Below, piece after piece: positions 1 through 7,967 of a stretch of DNA of 64,000 bases; within the stretch, counting starts at the first letter, position 1; each line of letters begins with the position of its first letter. The stretch spans positions 2,666,001 to 2,730,000 of the forward strand of contig CAWGOF010000003.1 in NCBI GenBank assembly GCA_963824225.1, written 5' to 3'. Made by a program: the position numbers and the translations under genes. The stretch comes from CAWGOF01 sp963824225. GTDB lineage: Bacteria > Acidobacteriota > Polarisedimenticolia > Polarisedimenticolales > Polarisedimenticolaceae. The notes beneath the pieces are model-generated. The model saw only the letters and a program-made list of their open reading frames with translations, did no database searches and had not been told where the DNA came from.

Positions 1-2
1 CC

Positions 3-1640
3 AAGGAGTTCCCCGACGGCACGCGAGGTGGCAACACGACGCCGACGTTCATCGACGAGGACCGGTTCCTCGTTCTCCTGGCCGGAGACGCGCGCGTGTT
101 TCGCGTGTCGAAGGGCCAGTCCGGGCTCGAGGTCGCCGAGCTGTACAAGTCGAACGCGCTCGGCGGCAGCTACGCGCACCCCGTGTACCACGACGGGCAC
201 CTGTACGGCTTCCGGGGTCAGATCCTGACGTGCCTCAAGGCCGACACCGGCGAGCGCGTGTGGCGCTCGCGCGAGCCCGGCGGCGACGGGCTGATCCTCG
301 TCGACGGCAAGCTCGTGATCTTCGCGACCAAGGGCAACGTCGTCGTCGCCGACGCCTCGCCCGAGGGATACCGGGAGCGCGCGCGAATCCAGGCCCTTCC
401 GGGGAGCAGCCTCACCTGGCCGAGCTTCGCCGACGGTCGAATCTTCCTGCGCAACCTCGACGCGCTGGCGGCCGTGAAGGTGCGCCAGGGCGGCGGGGCA
501 TCGACGACGGCCCGCGTCGAGGCGGGGAGCGAGTTCGGCCGGTGGATCGGCCAGCTCGAGAGCGCGAGCGACAAGAAGGCGATGGTCGACGAGCTGTTCG
601 CGAAACACACGACGACGCCGATCGTCGAGGGTCCGTACGTGCACTTCGTGTATCGCGGCGCGGCCAAGGACGTCGGTGTCGCCGGATCGATGAACGACAC
701 GGAGAACCCCGAGCCGATGCGCCACGTCGAAGGCACCGATCTGCACTACCGGTCGTACAAGCTCGAGCCCGGTGTGCGCTGGGAGTATTCGTTCCAGGTC
801 GATTTCGAGACGTGGGGCCAGGACCCGCACAACCCGCGTTCCGTGCCCCCGGTCGACGGCGACCAGGCGCTGTCCGAGATCGCGACGAACGGCAAGCCGG
901 CGCCGAAGTTCCTCGATCCACCCACCGGAGCGCGCGGGCGCGTCGACACGTTCACGCTGAAGAGCAAGGCCCTCGGCGCGGACAAGGAGATCCAGGTCTG
1001 GCTCCCGCCAACCTACGACGCGGACCAGAAGTCCTACCCGCTGCTCGTGGTCAACGACGGGAAGGGCTGGCTCGACAAGGGCCTGCTCGCGACCACGCTC
1101 GACAACCTCGTCGGCTCGCGCGTGGCGCCCGTCGTCGTGGCGTTCGTTCCGTCGTCCCCGCAATGGTGGTTCGAGGCCGGCGGGAGCCGCACCGACGACT
1201 ACTCGCAGATGCTCGCGGCCGAGCTCGTGCCGGAGCTGAGCCAGCGCTACCGGCTGATCGACAAGCCCGAGGCACGGGCGGTCCTGGGCACACGGTTCTA
1301 CGCGTTCAGCACCGCCTACGCCGCGGTCGAGCACCCGGAGGTGTTCGGCAAGGCCGCGGTCCAGAGCGTGTTCCTCGGCATGGGGCACCAGGACGAGCTG
1401 GCGGCGATGATCGGCAAGCGCGGGGGGACGTCGGCGGCGTTCTACGTCGACTGGAACCGGTACGACGAGCGCAACGTCGATCGGGATTGGAGCTTTGCCA
1501 CCGACAGCCGTCAGTTCGCCGACATGCTGCGCAAGGGCGGATACCGCGTCGACGGTGGCGAGGTCGTCGACAGCTTCGGCTGGGGCGGCTGGCGCATCCG
1601 GATCGATCGCGTGCTCGTCGCGCTGTTTCCGGGTAGCTGA
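3..1640 (+). CDS. PQQ-propeller protein with esterase-D-like domain (5' partial)
   Basis: The reading frame is open from the window edge, so the N-terminus is missing; 545 residues are visible. The first third has WD/PQQ-like propeller blades (for example TLKADTGERVWRS-type text near residue 80). A middle segment resembles the E-set domain found before enterochelin-esterase domains (VHFVYRGAAKDVGVAGSMND). The last 220 residues have the esterase-D fold layout. The nucleophile elbow, usually GxSxGG, reads GTRFYAF here, and the usual GGHxW near the C-terminus reads SFGWGGW, so the catalytic Ser and His appear to be lost. It is probably an exported pseudo-esterase or binding protein. The next gene starts 4 bases downstream, suggesting co-transcription. 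Domain recognition is by eye. Confidence 0.75.
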   Translation, partial: KEFPDGTRGGNTTPTFIDEDRFLVLLAGDARVFRVSKGQSGLEVAELYKSNALGGSYAHPVYHDGHLYGFRGQILTCLKADTGERVWRSREPGGDGLILVDGKLVIFATKGNVVVADASPEGYRERARIQALPGSSLTWPSFADGRIFLRNLDALAAVKVRQGGGASTTARVEAGSEFGRWIGQLESASDKKAMVDELFAKHTTTPIVEGPYVHFVYRGAAKDVGVAGSMNDTENPEPMRHVEGTDLHYRSYKLEPGVRWEYSFQVDFETWGQDPHNPRSVPPVDGDQALSEIATNGKPAPKFLDPPTGARGRVDTFTLKSKALGADKEIQVWLPPTYDADQKSYPLLVVNDGKGWLDKGLLATTLDNLVGSRVAPVVVAFVPSSPQWWFEAGGSRTDDYSQMLAAELVPELSQRYRLIDKPEARAVLGTRFYAFSTAYAAVEHPEVFGKAAVQSVFLGMGHQDELAAMIGKRGGTSAAFYVDWNRYDERNVDRDWSFATDSRQFADMLRKGGYRVDGGEVVDSFGWGGWRIRIDRVLVALFPGS

Positions 1641-1644
1641 GGCC

Positions 1645-2703
1645 GTGCGCTCGATCATCCGCGGAACCGGGATGTACGTGCCACCGCACGTGGTGGACAA
1701 CGAGCGCCTGTCGCGAGTCATGGACACGACGGACGAGTGGATCGTCCAGCGCACGGGCATCCACACGCGGCGCTACGCCGCGCCGGGTGTGGCGACGAGC
1801 GATCTCGCCGTGCCGGCGGCCGCGGCCGCGCTGGAGGACGCGGGGATCGACCGCGCGGCGGTGGACTACGTCGTCTTCGCCACGATGACGCCGGACTACC
1901 TGTTACCCGGGGCCGGGTCCGTGTTCCAGCGCAAGCTCGGTCTCGGACGCGTTCCGTGCCTCGACATCCGCCAGCAGTGTGCCGGGTTCCTGTACGGTCT
2001 GCAGGTCGCGGACGCCGTGATCCGCTCGGGTCAGCACACGACCACGCTCGTCGTCGGCGCCGAAGTCCACGGCGGGTTCATGCCCTGGTCGTGGGACGTC
2101 GTCCTCGGCACCTCCGACCGACAGGTGACGCCCGAGGAGCACGCGCAGAACACACGGTTCCGCGATCGCACGGTGCTGTTCGGGGACGGGGCCGGGGCGT
2201 TCGTCCTCACGCGCGCGACCGAGACCGAAGGCGATAGCGGGCTCGTCGACGTCGAGCTGCACACGGACGGGACGTTCCTCGAATCGATGTGGGTCCCGGC
2301 GTGTGGCAGCGCATACAGGCCGTACGTCGACCACCGGATGATCGACGACGGGGCGATCGTTCCGATCCTCGAGGGCCGTGAGGTGTTCAAGACCGCCGTG
2401 ACGCTCATGCCCGAGGCGGTGTTGGCGATCCTCGCGCGGAACCGACTTGCGGTCGGCGACCTCGACCTGCTCGTGATGCACCAGGCGAACCTGCGCATCA
2501 ACGAGGCGGTGCAGAAGCGCCTCGGCCTGCCGGACGCCAAGGTCTACAACAACATCCAGAAGTACGGGAACACGACGGCGGCCACCGTGCCGATGGCGTT
2601 CCACGAAGCCCGACGCGAGCGGCAGCTCGAGCCGGGTGCGCTCGTGTGCTTCGTCGCCGTCGGCGCGGGTCTCAACTGGGGTGCTGCGCTGTATCGGGTG
2701 TGA
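1645..2703 (+). CDS. 3-oxoacyl-ACP synthase III family protein (FabH-like)
   Basis: 352 residues from a GTG start 4 bases after the previous stop; the frame is open further upstream, but homology begins at this start (RSIIRGTGMYVPP). The ketoacyl synthase III signature is complete: Cys112 in DIRQQCAGFLYG, His279 in VMHQANLRI and Asn309 in YGNTTAAT, giving the Cys-His-Asn triad that condenses an acyl-CoA starter with malonyl-ACP. The early TDEWIVQRTGI motif is typical. No other fatty-acid genes are nearby, so it may be a paralogue that makes a specialised acyl or beta-ketone product rather than the housekeeping FabH. The 3' end overlaps the convergent TMEM175-like gene by about 30 bases. Confidence 0.88.
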   Translation: MRSIIRGTGMYVPPHVVDNERLSRVMDTTDEWIVQRTGIHTRRYAAPGVATSDLAVPAAAAALEDAGIDRAAVDYVVFATMTPDYLLPGAGSVFQRKLGLGRVPCLDIRQQCAGFLYGLQVADAVIRSGQHTTTLVVGAEVHGGFMPWSWDVVLGTSDRQVTPEEHAQNTRFRDRTVLFGDGAGAFVLTRATETEGDSGLVDVELHTDGTFLESMWVPACGSAYRPYVDHRMIDDGAIVPILEGREVFKTAVTLMPEAVLAILARNRLAVGDLDLLVMHQANLRINEAVQKRLGLPDAKVYNNIQKYGNTTAATVPMAFHEARRERQLEPGALVCFVAVGAGLNWGAALYRV

Positions 2704-3433
2704 CGCCCGCCGCTGCGGCGCCCGCCGCCGCGGCGCGCTCGATCGCCCGGCCGGTCCACATGCCGTGGACCGCGTGCACCGGTCCGAGAAGCCCGAACGA
2801 GAACCCGGCCCACGCCACGGCCTGCGGGCCGAGCGCGGTCAACCCGAGCGACAGGATGCCGATCCCCGCGGACAACGCGTGCATCCGGATCTCCTGGAGC
2901 ACGACCAGGCGCTCGGCGGCGTCGAGTCGCAGCAGGTCGCGGCGCCGGTAGGCGATGACGTTCAGCACGGCGAGCATGACGAAGATCGCCGTGAACCCGC
3001 CGGCGTAGAACGTCATCAACGCCTGCGACTGCTCGAGGCGCAAGGCGCCGCGCACGGTTGCCATGTCCCCGACGATCAGCGCCTGGAGGAACCGGGCCAT
3101 GAACTTGAGCGGGTAGACGTAGAACAGCACGGTGAACAACAGCGCCGCGTCGAGCCACACGATGCCCGCGGTCTCGAGCCCGAACCGGCGGTGGAACAGG
3201 AAGTGGTGGTACCAGATCCAGGTCAGCAGCGCGAAGCACGCGGCGAACGCCGGGAAGCCCTGGACGGCCAGCAGCAGCTCGTCGAACGTGGAAGGGACCT
3301 CGAGCGACACGACGAGCAGTGTGAGCGCGAACGCGAACACGGCGTCGGCCAGCGTCTCGATGCGCGAGACCTCGCCGCCGCGCCACCGGAAATGCGGCTC
3401 ACCGCGCAGGATCCGTACCGCCGCCCGGCCCAT
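2672..3433 (-). CDS. TMEM175/DUF1211-type potassium channel family protein
   Basis: 253 residues with about six hydrophobic segments. The first helix carries RIETLADAVFAFALTLLV, a variant of the RxxxFSDGVFAIAITLL filter motif of bacterial TMEM175 (DUF1211) channels; here the usual FSD is replaced by LAD. The following loop has WIWYHHFLFHRRF, also typical of the family. Known members form potassium-selective channels in the cytoplasmic membrane. The gene converges on the FabH-like gene with a short 3' overlap. The family call is good, but ion selectivity is uncertain because of the altered motif. Confidence 0.75.
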   Translation of the reverse strand: MGRAAVRILRGEPHFRWRGGEVSRIETLADAVFAFALTLLVVSLEVPSTFDELLLAVQGFPAFAACFALLTWIWYHHFLFHRRFGLETAGIVWLDAALLFTVLFYVYPLKFMARFLQALIVGDMATVRGALRLEQSQALMTFYAGGFTAIFVMLAVLNVIAYRRRDLLRLDAAERLVVLQEIRMHALSAGIGILSLGLTALGPQAVAWAGFSFGLLGPVHAVHGMWTGRAIERAAAAGAAAAGVTPDTAQHPS

Positions 3434-3473
3434 CGCCCCCCCGAAGGCCGTACAGGATAGACGAAATCCGCGG

Positions 3474-3830
3474 TCACTCGATCGAGCCCACGAGATACAG
3501 GAGCACCGTGTCGGTGCCGAGCGGTACGCGCTGGACCGCGGCCGAGCCGCGGCTTGCCGGTGCGATCGTCACCGGCTCGGTCGGCCGAGCCTCGAGACCC
3601 AGCCCGACGCGCATCGGGCTGAACCCGCCGATCGACGATGGTGCGGTCGCTCGGGGGAGGACGACGATGTACGCCGCGGCGGCGAGGAGCGGAGCGGCGA
3701 CGAGCGCGCCGGCGACGCGCCGCCGCCGGACACGCGCGCGCCGGGTCCGCGCGATCCGCGCGCGCAGCCGCTCGACGCCGCCCGCTGGCGGGTCGAGCGG
3801 GTCAAACAGGTCGTCGCCCGGCGATCTCAC
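3474..3830 (-). CDS. small single-pass membrane protein, putative anti-sigma factor
   Basis: 118 residues. An Arg-rich cytoplasmic N-terminus (LRARIARTRRARVRRRR) is followed by one membrane segment around residues 38-58 and a roughly 60-residue exported tail. The start ATG overlaps the 3' end of the ECF sigma gene by 29 bases, which points to translational coupling and is the usual place for an anti-sigma factor. No zinc anti-sigma motif (HxxxCxxC) is visible, so the role is inferred from position and topology only. It is the last gene of a three-gene minus-strand operon. Confidence 0.6.
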   Translation of the reverse strand: MRSPGDDLFDPLDPPAGGVERLRARIARTRRARVRRRRVAGALVAAPLLAAAAYIVVLPRATAPSSIGGFSPMRVGLGLEARPTEPVTIAPASRGSAAVQRVPLGTDTVLLYLVGSIE

Positions 3831-4329
3831 GCGTCGTGGCTCCCGTCTCGAGCGCGCGCCTTAGCACGTCGAGCGCCCGGTGCCGCCGCGAGCCGACCGT
3901 TCCCGGCGGGATTCCGAGCACCCGCCCGATCTGCTCGTAGGTCATGTCGGTCAGCTCGCATAGCAGCACCACGTTCCGCAGCTCGTCGGGCAGCGTCTGG
4001 ACCGCCGCGCGCACGCGCTCGTGCTCCTGCCGGGTGAGCGCCTCGTCTTCCGCGTGCGCTGCGGACAGCGCGCCGCGAACCGCTTCGAGCGGTACCCAGG
4101 CCCAGCGCTTGCGGCGTCTCAGACGCGACGCGGCCAGGTTCAATGCGATGCGGTAGACGAACGGCTCGCCCGTCGCCGCGTCGATGCGGGCCCGCACGTC
4201 CCATAGTCGGACGAACGCCTCCTGCACCACGTCGTGCGCGTCCTCCGCGTTCCACAGCCAGCGGTAGACGACGTTGTAGATCGGCTTTTCCAGCCTGCAG
4301 TACAGGCGCTCGAGCTCGAGCTCGTCCAT
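3802..4329 (-). CDS. ECF-family RNA polymerase sigma factor
   Basis: 175 residues with the two ECF sigma domains. Region 2 is at residues 10-75 (YNVVYRWLWNAEDAHDVVQEAF and following), which melts and binds the -10 element. Region 4 is at about residues 110-160 (LPDELRNVVLLCELTDMTYEQIGRVLGIP), with the helix-turn-helix ending in GTVGSRRHRAL. It lies between an upstream lipoprotein gene (9 bases away) and a downstream overlapping membrane protein, suggesting an envelope-sensing module. The target regulon cannot be deduced from sequence. Confidence 0.9.
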   Translation of the reverse strand: MDELELERLYCRLEKPIYNVVYRWLWNAEDAHDVVQEAFVRLWDVRARIDAATGEPFVYRIALNLAASRLRRRKRWAWVPLEAVRGALSAAHAEDEALTRQEHERVRAAVQTLPDELRNVVLLCELTDMTYEQIGRVLGIPPGTVGSRRHRALDVLRRALETGATTREIAGRRPV

Positions 4330-4338
4330 GAACGACGT

Positions 4339-5133
4339 TCATGCCGGAAGATCGGCCGCGACCACATAGTACAGGGTCAGGTCGTCACGACTGACTCCCG
4401 CGAATGCCGCCGGCGGATCGCCCTGGAAGCCGCTCTGGGCGAGGACGAGCAGCTGACCGCGCTTGAGCAGGACGCGCGTCGACAGCGAGTGGTTCGTGCG
4501 CGGGAGGCTGATCTGGAGCTCGGCCACGACGTCCGCGGCCGACATGGCGGCGCGCTGCCGCACCGAGGAGCGCAGGCCTCCCGTGCTCGCGAACTCGTCG
4601 CCGACCGACGTGATGCGCAGGTGCTCGAGGAGCGCGAATTCGGTCGGGCCCTGCTTGGCGCCGACCTGGGTCAGGGCCGGGTCGAGCACGGTCAGCGCGT
4701 CGTTGCCCAGCACGGCGAAGTTCGCGCCCTCGCGCCGCGGAACGCTCGCGGCAGACCGCCCGGCTCCGGCGCGCCGGCCCACCAGGAGCCAGTAATCGAT
4801 CGCCACCGATTGCGGCGTACGCTTCTCGGGCGTCGTCTGCCCCAGCTGCTCGACGAACGCCTGCACTCCCGCCTGAATCTGCGGCGACGCGGTCACCAGC
4901 ACCGTCCCCGACGGTCCGACCGACACCGAGCCCTGCCATTGATCGCCGATGACGAGCGCGCTGCGTAGCATCGCGCGCGCCTCCTCCTCGAAGCCGGCCG
5001 GAACCTGGTACGCCCGGAGAACCGGGGCCGGCTCCTGGGTCGCGCTGGTGCCCGAGCCACGAAAGCATCCAAGGGCGGCGAGCGCTCCCAGGAGCGCGCC
5101 CACGGCCACGAAACGAACCGTGCGGTTTGGCAT
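4339..5133 (-). CDS. lipoprotein with secretin-N-like region, first gene of the ECF operon
   Basis: 264 residues. The signal sequence ends in a lipobox (LAALGC), so it should be lipid-anchored. Residues 40-100 (AYQVPAGFEEEARAMLRSAL, then GSVSVGPSGTVLVTASPQIQ) look like the short N-terminal domains of secretins and STN proteins: an alpha-beta unit followed by TVLVTASP-type text. The rest also resembles the start of a secretin (IDYWLLVGR), but no beta-barrel channel domain follows. It precedes the ECF sigma gene by 9 bases and may feed an envelope signal to it. The function is not established, and the secretin resemblance is judged by eye. Confidence 0.65.
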   Translation of the reverse strand: MPNRTVRFVAVGALLGALAALGCFRGSGTSATQEPAPVLRAYQVPAGFEEEARAMLRSALVIGDQWQGSVSVGPSGTVLVTASPQIQAGVQAFVEQLGQTTPEKRTPQSVAIDYWLLVGRRAGAGRSAASVPRREGANFAVLGNDALTVLDPALTQVGAKQGPTEFALLEHLRITSVGDEFASTGGLRSSVRQRAAMSAADVVAELQISLPRTNHSLSTRVLLKRGQLLVLAQSGFQGDPPAAFAGVSRDDLTLYYVVAADLPA

Positions 5134-5208
5134 TAACGGTCTCCTCTCGCTTCCTTCCTACGCCCGATCGCCCGCATCCTTCACGGCTCGCGCTAGAATC
5201 CGCCGGAA

Positions 5209-7047
5209 ATGATCCGGTTCACCGCCCTCGACACGTTCTGGACCGTCGCGTTCCTGCTGCTGATGGTCGGCGGGGCGTTCGTGTTCTACCGGCTCGCCCG
5301 GCGCTCGGAGTCCGATTTCTTCCTCGCCGGCCGCGGGCTGCCGTGGTGGCTCCCCGCGGCGAGCGTGTTCAGCACGCACACGGCAACCGATACGCCGATG
5401 TGGATCGCCGGTCTCGTGTACGCCCACGGCGTGCGGGGCCTGTGGTACACGTTCTTCGCCGCGTGGACCGCGATCGCGGCGTTTGCGTCGGCGCGGATGT
5501 TCCGCCGCTCGCTGGCCTACACGCAGGCCGAGTGGCAGCTCCTGCGGTTCGACGGACTGGGCGCCGAGCTCCTGCGCGGCTGGCTCGCCGGCTGGCAGGT
5601 GTTCATGAACATGTTCATCCTCGGCTGGGTCGGGATCGCCATGGGCAAGGTGTGCGCGTTCGCCTTCGGCTGGCCCGTGTGGGTCGGCCTCGTCGTGCCG
5701 AGCGTGATCACGGCGCTGTACACGCTCGCCGCCGGATACTGGGGCGTGGTGATGGGCGACTTCCTCCAGGGGATCGTCGCCGTGTTCGCGATCGTCCTCC
5801 TCGCGTTCGTCGGCCTCGCCGCTGTCGGCGGGCCGAGCGGCCTCGTCGAGCGCCTCGATGCGCTCGGCCGCTCCTCGCATCTCGACGCGTTCGCGTTCAC
5901 TGGCTGGACGAGCGGCGATTTCCCGGTGCTGTGGTGGCTGACGATGCTCGTGATCGCGGTCATCGGCGGCTTCGGCATGGGCACGAGCATCGACTGGTAC
6001 GTCGAGGCGCAGCGGATCCAGTCGGCGCGCACGCTGCGCGACGCGAGCTACGGCATCTGGGCCGGCGGCGCGATCACGCTCGTGCGCAACGCGTTCTGGG
6101 CCGTGACGATCCTCGCGTTCTTCGCGCTGCTCCCGAACCTGTCCGAAACCTCGGACTACGAGCTGGCCTGGTTCCGCATGGGGTTCGAGCTGTTGCCCGC
6201 CGGGCTCGTCGGAGTGTTCTTCGCCGCGATCCTGGCGATCCACCTGTCGACGATCTCGAGCCACCTCAACCTGGGCGCGCTGTACTTCACGCGCGACCTG
6301 TACCAGCGCTACCTGAATCCGCAGGCCAGCGAGCGCAGCCTGGTGTGGGTCGGGCGGGCGACGACCGCGGTCCTGCTCGTCGGCTCGTTCTTCTACGGGC
6401 TGATGATGGAGGAGATCACGAGCTGGCTCATCTTCGCCCTGTGGCTGATGATGGCCGGCGTGTGGCTGCCGAACATCCTGCAGGTCGTGTGGTGGCGGTT
6501 CAACGCGTGGGGTTACCTCGCGGCGTGGATCGCGAACCTCGGGGTGTCGTGGCTCGTCGTGTGGGTCCTGCCCGAGTTCGGCGTGCTACCGCAGTTGCCC
6601 GACTACCTGCAGTTCTGGTTGCTGATGGCGCTCGGCGCGCTCGCGTTCGTTCCGGCGACCCTGCTCACGCGGCCCGAGCCGATCGATCGGCTCGTCGAGT
6701 ACTACGTGCAGACGGGACCGCTGGGGTTCTGGGCGCCGGTGCGGCGCGAGGCGATCCGGCGCGGCCGGATCAGCGAGTCGGACGACGCGCGAACTTGGGG
6801 CCGCGAGGACTGGATCGCGATCGTCCTGTCGCCGATCGTGTTCGCGTGCTTGATGTTCGGCCTGACCGGCGCGCTGCTCCTGCGCCCCTCGGGTTGGCTC
6901 CTCGCGGTCGCGGTGATCCTCGGCGTCGTGATGTTCCGCGTGATCGACCCCAAGCTGCGCGCCGACTCCGAGCAGTACGAGGGCCGGCAGGCGGGCTACG
7001 AGGCCGATCTCGAGCGCCGTCACCGGTGGGAGGATCGCCAGAGTTGA
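5209..7047 (+). CDS. sodium:solute symporter family transporter (SSS)
   Basis: 612 residues, very hydrophobic, with about 13 membrane spans. The N-terminal SESDFFLAGRGLPWWLPAASVF and GHGVRGLWYTFF-like text are characteristic of the SSS family, which couples sodium uptake to sugar, amino-acid or organic-acid import. The extended C-terminal region with extra spans (residues 500-590) is typical of the family members found beside carbohydrate utilisation genes. The substrate is unknown; the downstream GH92 mannosidase suggests a sugar, but the toxin-antitoxin pair between them weakens this link. It starts 75 bases from the divergent lipoprotein gene. Confidence 0.85.
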   Translation: MIRFTALDTFWTVAFLLLMVGGAFVFYRLARRSESDFFLAGRGLPWWLPAASVFSTHTATDTPMWIAGLVYAHGVRGLWYTFFAAWTAIAAFASARMFRRSLAYTQAEWQLLRFDGLGAELLRGWLAGWQVFMNMFILGWVGIAMGKVCAFAFGWPVWVGLVVPSVITALYTLAAGYWGVVMGDFLQGIVAVFAIVLLAFVGLAAVGGPSGLVERLDALGRSSHLDAFAFTGWTSGDFPVLWWLTMLVIAVIGGFGMGTSIDWYVEAQRIQSARTLRDASYGIWAGGAITLVRNAFWAVTILAFFALLPNLSETSDYELAWFRMGFELLPAGLVGVFFAAILAIHLSTISSHLNLGALYFTRDLYQRYLNPQASERSLVWVGRATTAVLLVGSFFYGLMMEEITSWLIFALWLMMAGVWLPNILQVVWWRFNAWGYLAAWIANLGVSWLVVWVLPEFGVLPQLPDYLQFWLLMALGALAFVPATLLTRPEPIDRLVEYYVQTGPLGFWAPVRREAIRRGRISESDDARTWGREDWIAIVLSPIVFACLMFGLTGALLLRPSGWLLAVAVILGVVMFRVIDPKLRADSEQYEGRQAGYEADLERRHRWEDRQS

Positions 7048-7107
7048 ACCTTCGACCGCATCGATATACTATTTGTATGACGACAGATCGATCGATTGGA
7101 GATTCGT
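7044..7107 (+). promoter_or_regulatory. candidate promoter/operator of the VapBC-type pair
   Basis: A good -10 box, TATACT (7065-7070), follows a weaker TTGAAC (7044-7049) at 15 bases. The near-repeat GTATGACGAC (7075-7084) recurs as GTATGACAAC at the start codon (7106-7115). Such repeats are often bound by AbrB-fold antitoxins for autoregulation. This is an inference from sequence only. Confidence 0.4.
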
Positions 7108-7314
7108 ATGACAACGATCACGATCTCCCCAAAATTCCAGATCGTCATTCCGAAGGCGATTCGGGAGATGCTCGGCCTTCGTCCGGGCCAGAAGGTACAC
7201 GCGATTCCATACGAGGATCGGATCGAGTTGATCCCAGTCCGTCGGATGAAGGACATGCGTGGTTTCCTCCGCGGCCTCGATACCACGATCGAACGGGAAC
7301 CGGATCGTGTATGA
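7108..7314 (+). CDS. AbrB/MazE-fold antitoxin (VapB type)
   Basis: 68 residues, from an ATG with a GGAG ribosome site 6 bases upstream. A TTG further upstream is in frame but poorly placed. Residues 1-45 form a SpoVT/AbrB swapped-hairpin DNA-binding domain (TITISPKFQIVIPKAIREML), the usual N-terminus of VapB antitoxins; the C-terminal tail should wrap the toxin. Its stop overlaps the toxin start (ATGA at 7311-7314). It probably represses its own operon. The codon use is noticeably less GC-biased than its neighbours, consistent with transfer. Confidence 0.88.
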   Translation: MTTITISPKFQIVIPKAIREMLGLRPGQKVHAIPYEDRIELIPVRRMKDMRGFLRGLDTTIEREPDRV

Positions 7315-7685
7315 ACGTTGTCGATTCCTCGGGATGGCTCGAGTACTTCGCGAACGGGAAGAACGCGAAGCTGTTCGCGAGCGCGATCGAGGACACGGCA
7401 GAGCTGATCGTGCCGACGCTGAGCTTGTTCGAGGTGTTCAAGCGCGTACTGCAACAACGTGACGAACAGGCGGCACTGCAGGCTGTCGCGCTCATGCACC
7501 AAGGCCGCGTCGTGGGTCTCGATGGAGCGCTGTCCCTGTCCGCCGCACGGTTGAGTGTGGCGGAGCGCTTGCCGGTCGCAGATAGCATCATGCTCGCCAC
7601 CGCACGCGCGTTCGGTGCCACGCTCTGGACCCAAGATGCGGACTTCGAGGGCCGGGACGGAGTTCGGTTCGTCCCCCGGTCTTAG
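7311..7685 (+). CDS. PIN-domain toxin (VapC type)
   Basis: 124 residues with the PIN ribonuclease acidic residues in expected places: Asp5 (VVDSSGWLEYF), Glu41 (SLFEVFKRV), Asp91 (LPVADSIML) and Asp109/Asp111 (TQDADFEG). These coordinate Mg for RNA cleavage. It is coupled to the antitoxin by an ATGA overlap. The pair sits between the symporter and the mannosidase chain and is probably a later insertion there. The length is normal for VapC and all key residues are present, so it is likely active. Confidence 0.9.
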   Translation: MNVVDSSGWLEYFANGKNAKLFASAIEDTAELIVPTLSLFEVFKRVLQQRDEQAALQAVALMHQGRVVGLDGALSLSAARLSVAERLPVADSIMLATARAFGATLWTQDADFEGRDGVRFVPRS

Positions 7686-7704
7686 GCCGCCGTCGGGAGG
7701 CAGG

Positions 7705-7827
7705 ATGGACCGCGGCCTCGCCATGCTCGTCGGAATGAGCGTCGCCTACCTGGCCTCGTTCCTCGGCATGGGGTTCGCCTGGTGGGCCTGGCGCAAGCGC
7801 CAGCGCGATGGAAAGGACGGCCGGTGA
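7705..7827 (+). CDS. 40-residue single-pass membrane microprotein
   Basis: ATG start with a strong GGGAGG site 7 bases upstream. One membrane helix (LAMLVGMSVAYLASFLGMGFAWWAW) is followed by a very basic tail (RKRQRDGKDGR), predicting an N-out or small anchored subunit with its tail in the cytoplasm. Its stop overlaps the GTG start of the next microprotein (GTGA), so they are translationally coupled. Short proteins of this type are known as accessory subunits of SSS and NSS symporters, and a symporter gene lies 660 bases upstream. That function is a guess from size and context. Confidence 0.65.
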   Translation: MDRGLAMLVGMSVAYLASFLGMGFAWWAWRKRQRDGKDGR

Positions 7828-7967
7828 TCGGCACCATCCCCGCGAGCCCGCCGATCGGCGGACCGTTCTGGACGATCGTCGTGCCCGCGGCGTTGCTCGT
7901 GCTGTCGATCGGCGCCACGTGGCTCCTGTACCGCAGCTTCTCCGGCGGCGAGGACCGCGAGCGTTGA
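7824..7967 (+). CDS. 47-residue single-pass membrane microprotein
   Basis: GTG start overlapping the preceding stop. A Pro-rich N-terminus (TIPASPPIGGPFW) is followed by one membrane segment (IVVPAALLVLSIGATWLLY) and a short charged tail. Its stop overlaps the TTG start of the GH92 gene (TTGA at 7964-7967), linking the microproteins and the enzyme in one coupled chain. I do not recognise a family. It could be a partner of the other microprotein or of the upstream symporter. Confidence 0.6.
   Translation: MIGTIPASPPIGGPFWTIVVPAALLVLSIGATWLLYRSFSGGEDRER

Noticed and set aside
1645..2703. FabH-like gene as part of a natural product cluster
   Set aside because: No ACP, other ketosynthase or tailoring gene is nearby.
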